Shown here: in pieces, positions 59,551 through 64,000 of the stretch
How the letters are laid out: each line of letters starts with the position of its first letter
How positions within the stretch are numbered: the first letter of the stretch is position 1
Assembly (NCBI GenBank): GCA_947167995.1
Contig: CAMVKS010000003.1
Location: 30,609-94,608 of the forward strand
Source of the DNA: an uncultured Prevotellaceae bacterium
Lineage (GTDB): Bacteria > Bacteroidota > Bacteroidia > Bacteroidales > Muribaculaceae
Direction: 5' to 3'
DNA: 64,000 nt
Translations under genes and position numbers: made by a program
The notes under the pieces: generated by a model
What the model saw: only the letters and a program-made list of their open reading frames with translations
Told to the model about the DNA's origin: nothing
The model's database searches: none

Positions 59551-61398
59551 ATGTTAGGAAAAACTAACGTAAAATTCCGTCAGAGTATTGTAGTTCGCTT
59601 CTCTGGCGACTCAGGCGACGGAATGCAACTGGCAGGAAACATTTTTTCAAGTGTTTCGGCCGAGATGGGTGAGATTATTTCTACTTTCCCCGACTATCCA
59701 GCCGAGGTTCGCGCTCCTCAAGGTTCACTGAGTGGTGTGAGTGGTTTTCAAGTTCACATAGGCCATGGTGTACACACGCCAGGCGACGAGTGCGACGTGC
59801 TTGTAGCCATGAACCCAGCAGCCCTTAAGCAGAACGTGAAGTTCTTGAACAAGAATGGTGTTGCAATTGTCGATATCGATTCATTCAAGGAAATCGACCT
59901 TAAGAAGGCTGAATTTAAGACTAATGAGCCTTACAAAGAAATTGGGTTGAAGACTCAGATTGTTGAAGTGCCCATGACCTCTATGGTGAAAGCCGCTCTT
60001 GAGGATAGCGGTATGGACTTCAAGTCGCAAATGAAGTGTCGCAACATGTTTGCTCTGGGCCTCATCTGCTGGCTTTTCAATATGCCATTGCCGAGCGCCC
60101 GTCGTTTCCTCCAGCACAAGTTTGGCAACAAACCAGCTGTGTATGAAGCCAACTGCAAGGTGCTTGAAGGCGGCCACGATTATGGCCACAACATCCATGC
60201 ATCGGTATCGAAATACCGAATCGAGACCGAAGATATGCGCCCAGGCATCTATGTAGATGTTAACGGCAACAAAGCCACCGCATGGGGGCTCATCCTCGCC
60301 AGTGAGAAGAGCGGCCGCCCATTGTATTTGGGCAGCTACCCTATCACTCCCGCAACCGATATCCTTCATGAGCTCGCCAAGCGCCGCGACCTGGGTGTGA
60401 AAGCATGCCAGATGGAAGACGAGATAGCCGGCATTTGCTCGGCAATCGGTGCTGCCTATGCCGGCAACCTTGCTGTGACAAGCACCAGTGGCCCAGGCCT
60501 CTCGCTCAAGAGTGAGGCAATGGGTCTGGCGGTGATGTCGGAGCTTCCATTGGTAATCATCGACGTTCAGCGTGGTGGCCCATCGACCGGCATGCCCACT
60601 AAGACTGAGCAGACCGACTTAATGCAAGCCCTTTATGGCCGCAGCGGCGAGTGTCCACTTGTTGTGCTTGCAGCAACCTCTCCAACCGACTGCTTCCATA
60701 TGGCATTTGAGGCAGCACGCATCGCTATTGAGCACATGACTCCTGTCATCCTGCTTACCGATGCGTTTATCGCCAATGGTTCCAGTGCATGGCGCGTGCC
60801 CGAAGTTGGCGACTATCCCGAGATTCATCCCAATTTCGTTCCCGAGGACAAGGAGGAAACTTGGCATGCCTATAGCCGCAACGATGAACTCGTGCGCTAC
60901 TGGTCGTTCCCTGGAGTTCCTGGAAAGATGCACCGTGTGGGCGGCTTGGAGCGAGACTACGACACAGGCGTCATCTCCAATAGCCCCGAGAACCACCAGC
61001 GCATGGTCAACACTCGTGCTCAAAAGATTGCCAACGTTGCCAATCACATCCCCGAGCTTGAGGTTAAAAGCGAGAACAAGAATTGCGACACTATCTTGAT
61101 TGGTTGGGGTGGCACCTATGGTCACATCCTCACTGCCTATGAGCACCTGAACAATGCTGGCAAGAAAATCGACTTCGCCCAGTTCCAGTACATCAACCCA
61201 CTCCCCCTGAACACACGTGAAGTACTCACTAAGTACAAGACCGTGATAGTGGCTGAGTTGAACAATGGCCAGTTTGCTACCTACTTGCAGAGCCAGATAC
61301 CTGAGCTCAACATCAAGCGCATCAACAAGACACAAGGTCAACCATTCCTTGTTAACGAGATTGAAGAAGGTGTAATTAACATTATGGAGGGCAAATAA
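59551..61398 (+). CDS. korA: 2-oxoglutarate:ferredoxin oxidoreductase subunit alpha (fused gamma-alpha)
   Basis: VRFSGDSGDGMQLAGNIFSS; YLGSYPITPATDILHELAK; MEDEIAGICSAIGAAYAGNLAVTSTSGPGLSLKSEAMGLAV. Confidence 0.92.
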   Translation: MLGKTNVKFRQSIVVRFSGDSGDGMQLAGNIFSSVSAEMGEIISTFPDYPAEVRAPQGSLSGVSGFQVHIGHGVHTPGDECDVLVAMNPAALKQNVKFLNKNGVAIVDIDSFKEIDLKKAEFKTNEPYKEIGLKTQIVEVPMTSMVKAALEDSGMDFKSQMKCRNMFALGLICWLFNMPLPSARRFLQHKFGNKPAVYEANCKVLEGGHDYGHNIHASVSKYRIETEDMRPGIYVDVNGNKATAWGLILASEKSGRPLYLGSYPITPATDILHELAKRRDLGVKACQMEDEIAGICSAIGAAYAGNLAVTSTSGPGLSLKSEAMGLAVMSELPLVIIDVQRGGPSTGMPTKTEQTDLMQALYGRSGECPLVVLAATSPTDCFHMAFEAARIAIEHMTPVILLTDAFIANGSSAWRVPEVGDYPEIHPNFVPEDKEETWHAYSRNDELVRYWSFPGVPGKMHRVGGLERDYDTGVISNSPENHQRMVNTRAQKIANVANHIPELEVKSENKNCDTILIGWGGTYGHILTAYEHLNNAGKKIDFAQFQYINPLPLNTREVLTKYKTVIVAELNNGQFATYLQSQIPELNIKRINKTQGQPFLVNEIEEGVINIMEGK

Positions 61399-61400
61399 TC

Positions 61401-62414
61401 ATGACAAATAAAACATACGAACCCAAAGACTATAAGAATGATATAGCAGTGCGCTGGTGTCCCGGCTGTGGCGACCACGCCATCCTTAACGTGCTTCACA
61501 AGGCCATGGCCGAACTGGGCATTCCTCCTCACATGATTGCTGTGGTTTCGGGCATTGGATGCAGCTCACGTCTACCCTATTACATGAACACCTATGGCTT
61601 CCACACCATTCATGGTCGTGGCGGAGCCATAGCTACTGGAGTGAAAGTGGCAAATCCACAACTCACAGTATGGCAAATATCGGGCGACGGTGACTGCCTC
61701 GCTATTGGTGGTAACCACTTCATCCATGAGGTGCGTCGCAATGTTGACCTCAACTTGCTGCTGCTCAACAACAAGATTTATGGTCTTACCAAGGGCCAGT
61801 TCAGTCCCACAAGCGACCGTGGCTACATTTCTAAGTCTTCGCCTTATGGCACAACCGAGGATCCTTTCATCCCCGCTGAGCTCGTCTTCGGTGCTCGTGG
61901 CACATTCTTTGCCCGTGGAATCGATGTGGAACTGAAAATTAATCAGGAGATTATGGTTGAGGCGGCTGGTCACAAGGGCTGCTCGGTTGTTGAGATTCTG
62001 CAAAACTGTATGATTTTCAACAATGGCATCCACAACCGCATCACCGATAAGGCCGTGCGTGCCAACCGCACCATCCACCTCGTGCATGGCGAGAAGATGC
62101 TCTTTGGCAAGAACATGGACATGGGTATTGTTCAAGACGGATTTGGACTCAAAGCTGTGCGCCTCGATGACGGCGAGTACACCATTGACGACGTGCTCAT
62201 CCACGACGCTCACTGCCAGGACAACTTCCTGCACCAGCAGCTTGCCATGATGGACGGAACCGACCTACCAGTGGCATTAGGTGTAATCCGCGACGTTGAC
62301 GCTCCAAGCTACGAGACCGACGTCACAGTTCAGATGCGCAAGATCCAAGCCAAGCATCACTACAAGAGCTTGCGTGACATGATTCTCGACGGCGACACCT
62401 GGGAGAGGAAATAA
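61401..62414 (+). CDS. korB: 2-oxoglutarate:ferredoxin oxidoreductase subunit beta
   Basis: WCPGCGDHAILN; GIGCSSRLPYYMNTYGFHTIHGRGGAIATGVK; ISGDGDCLAIGGNHFIHEVRRNVDLNLLLLNNKIYGLTKGQ. Confidence 0.94.
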   Translation: MTNKTYEPKDYKNDIAVRWCPGCGDHAILNVLHKAMAELGIPPHMIAVVSGIGCSSRLPYYMNTYGFHTIHGRGGAIATGVKVANPQLTVWQISGDGDCLAIGGNHFIHEVRRNVDLNLLLLNNKIYGLTKGQFSPTSDRGYISKSSPYGTTEDPFIPAELVFGARGTFFARGIDVELKINQEIMVEAAGHKGCSVVEILQNCMIFNNGIHNRITDKAVRANRTIHLVHGEKMLFGKNMDMGIVQDGFGLKAVRLDDGEYTIDDVLIHDAHCQDNFLHQQLAMMDGTDLPVALGVIRDVDAPSYETDVTVQMRKIQAKHHYKSLRDMILDGDTWERK

Positions 62415-62448
62415 GCGCTTTGCACTTGTCTCAAGTCTCCATCAAGAA

Positions 62449-62496
62449 ACAAGCTGACCGATGCAATGGCATTTTTGCTCGTCAGCTTGTTCTTTT
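62449..62496 (+). terminator. Intrinsic terminator-like hairpin after korB
   Basis: ACAAGCTGAC ... GTCAGCTTGT followed by TCTTTT. Confidence 0.7.
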
Positions 62497-62551
62497 AAGG
62501 CTTAGTGTCTCGCTATAAAAGTTGAAAACGGCACTGATAATTCTTTTAAGC

Positions 62552-63643
62552 TTAGTCTTCGCGCAGCCTGTAATCACTGGGCGAGATTCCTTGCGAGCGT
62601 TTAAATGCGCGGTAAAAGCTGCTGCGGTTGGCAAAACCCGATTCACTGGCAATGGCGTCGATGGTGCGCTTGTTGCTCTTGTCCTCGTCGAGCAGCCGCT
62701 TAGCCTCGGCAACTCGGTAGCCGTTGATGTAGGTCTTGAAATTCACTTGCCTGCAGGCGCTTATAACCATCGACACCATGCGGGGGCGCTCTCCCAACTG
62801 TGCAGCAATGTCGGCGACCGAGAGGTCGCTCTTGCGATATAGCCTTTCCTCATCCATGAGTGCGTCGATGCGCTGCATCATCTCATTATCGGCAAGCCCA
62901 TTGCGTTCATCCACCAGTTCCACATCGGTGGCAATTGCCATCTCAATACTGTGGAAATGCAGCACATAATTAATGAATCTCACCCCAAAGGCGGCATAGA
63001 ACACTATCACTATCGCCATGAAAATGATGCCAACCACCGTTGCCGGAATCAGGGCATAGAGCAGCGCCAGCACGCCCACCGCAAGCGAGATGTAGAAAGA
63101 GCGTTTCACCCAGTAGAGCCTGCGTGTGTCCTCATCGCTATAGAAATTGTCCATCTGCGACTCATAGCGCCGATACTCACGGCCGAACATCAACACATAG
63201 CGCACAAGCATTGCGACATAGAAAGCCATATACATCCACGACCCCCACTGCGCAATAGTACCCGGATAGCACAAATGAACAACAAACAATGTCAACGAGA
63301 CAGACATAATTAACACAAGCTCCATAATCGCCTGGTGTAGAGATATATAATTGACACGGATTAAAGTAATCATTGTATAAGTGAAAAGAAAAGCTTGAAA
63401 ACAAGCTATAAATAGAATTATTGGCTGTGCAAGCGCTACCGACTCGCTGGTACTGAACACATTGTACTCAAGAGAGATGCACATGGCATAGAAAAGATAG
63501 GCTCCCCCCATCACATAACGAGCTATGCGATAGTTGCGAAGCGCAGCCTTGGGAGGAATGTAAAGAAATATAAGACACACCGCCAGACCGACCAAAATGC
63601 CTGGAGCAAAAAATGCGTCGAGCAGATGATACAACTGTTCCAT
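62552..63643 (-). CDS. AraC-family transcriptional regulator with N-terminal multi-TM domain
   Basis: N-terminal ~6-7 hydrophobic segments; C-terminal VADIAAQLGERPRMVSMVISACRQVNFKTYINGYRVAEAKRLLDED...IASESGFANRSSFYRAFKRSQGISPSDYR. Confidence 0.92.
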   Translation of the reverse strand: MEQLYHLLDAFFAPGILVGLAVCLIFLYIPPKAALRNYRIARYVMGGAYLFYAMCISLEYNVFSTSESVALAQPIILFIACFQAFLFTYTMITLIRVNYISLHQAIMELVLIMSVSLTLFVVHLCYPGTIAQWGSWMYMAFYVAMLVRYVLMFGREYRRYESQMDNFYSDEDTRRLYWVKRSFYISLAVGVLALLYALIPATVVGIIFMAIVIVFYAAFGVRFINYVLHFHSIEMAIATDVELVDERNGLADNEMMQRIDALMDEERLYRKSDLSVADIAAQLGERPRMVSMVISACRQVNFKTYINGYRVAEAKRLLDEDKSNKRTIDAIASESGFANRSSFYRAFKRSQGISPSDYRLRED

Positions 63644-63647
63644 GTTG

Positions 63648-63678
63648 CAAAATTAGTGCAAGCCGAGTGAAATACAAA
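63648..63678 (-). promoter_or_regulatory. Consensus Bacteroidetes promoter abutting the AraC-type start codon
   Basis: Minus strand TTTG (63678-63675), 19-bp spacer, TAATTTTG (63655-63648), then CAAC-ATG. Confidence 0.75.
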
Positions 63679-63789
63679 ATCAAAAACTATGTTTTTAGAT
63701 TTTTATTAAAGAGGCGTAGCCAAATATTTATCCAGAATTAGTGATTTCATGTCAATTTAACAAAAGAAAAACACGATAGCACAACAAAA

Positions 63790-63847
63790 CTGGTTGCGCT
63801 TTTGTCAAAATTGGTTGCAGTTTTGTCTATTTGGTTGCAGTTTTGCG
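63790..63847. repeat. Three phased direct repeats TGGTTGCrsTTTTGtc
   Basis: TGGTTGCGCTTTTGTC (63791), TGGTTGCAGTTTTGTC (63812), TGGTTGCAGTTTTGCG (63832); 21- and 20-bp periodicity. Confidence 0.8.
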
Positions 63848-64000
63848 AATTGCAACTAAGTTTAATTATTACTGTTCTTTTATTTTAACTATTTATTGTA
63901 ATTTTGATTGGTTATTTTTTTGATTAATAATTTAAAATAAAAAAATACTACTGATGCATTAAATTTTATAAATCATCAAATAAACTGAGTTCATTGAAAT

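Noticed and set aside
60619-61341. 240-aa minus-strand ORF inside korA (also 61572-62234 inside korB and 18978-19661 inside the kinase fusion)
   Set aside because: Antisense shadows of highly conserved genes.
1-64000. CRISPR arrays, prophage, rRNA operons, insertion sequences, riboswitches of known classes
   Set aside because: Looked for across the window; none could be supported from the sequence.

Overview
Chromosomal window from a Bacteroidales bacterium. The taxonomic call is an inference from the TAnnTTTG/-33 TTTG promoter motifs, T9SS-like C-terminal sorting tails, the DUF4836/DUF4924/DUF3109 families, PPi-PFK and KorAB, and looks Muribaculaceae/Prevotella-like. Left part (1-8.4 kb): truncated wecB, then four secreted proteins on the minus strand, including a six-module cohesin-like + dockerin protein, a dockerin + cohesin-like + sorting-tail protein, and a duplicated pair of tail-bearing proteins. 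Middle (8.6-32.7 kb): mostly housekeeping genes (trpS, cdaA, folP, tatAC, a Crp/Fnr regulator, rfbD, prfC, an AmgK-RapZ-C fusion with a MurU-like gene, the agmatine-to-putrescine pair, ettA, a nucleoside phosphorylase, a HerA-like ATPase, PPi-PFK). 33-55.3 kb: surface polysaccharide region in two blocks. Block A has a flippase, LicD, an opine-dehydrogenase-like gene, a LicC-like/CobD-like fusion and a GT2. Block B is a long minus-strand operon wza-wzc-wecC-wecA-epsG-GT-wzy-GT-KASIII-ACP-deacetylase-AAC(3)-wecG/tagA with a flippase convergent at its end. Right end: tRNA-Pro, aspS, a methyltransferase, a thioesterase, korAB and a membrane AraC-type regulator. Strongest leads: (1) the LicC-CobD fusion translationally coupled to an opine-dehydrogenase-like gene, beside licD; (2) a KASIII/ACP/deacetylase/AAC(3) run that could swap a sugar N-acyl group; (3) the AmgK-RapZ-C fusion coupled to MurU; (4) the cohesin/dockerin secreted cluster; (5) gene remnants (epsG fragment, T9SS-tail fragment); (6) a near-leaderless AraC-type gene with phased upstream direct repeats. 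No CRISPR, IS element, rRNA or prophage was seen. All family calls come from reading the sequence; no database search was run.
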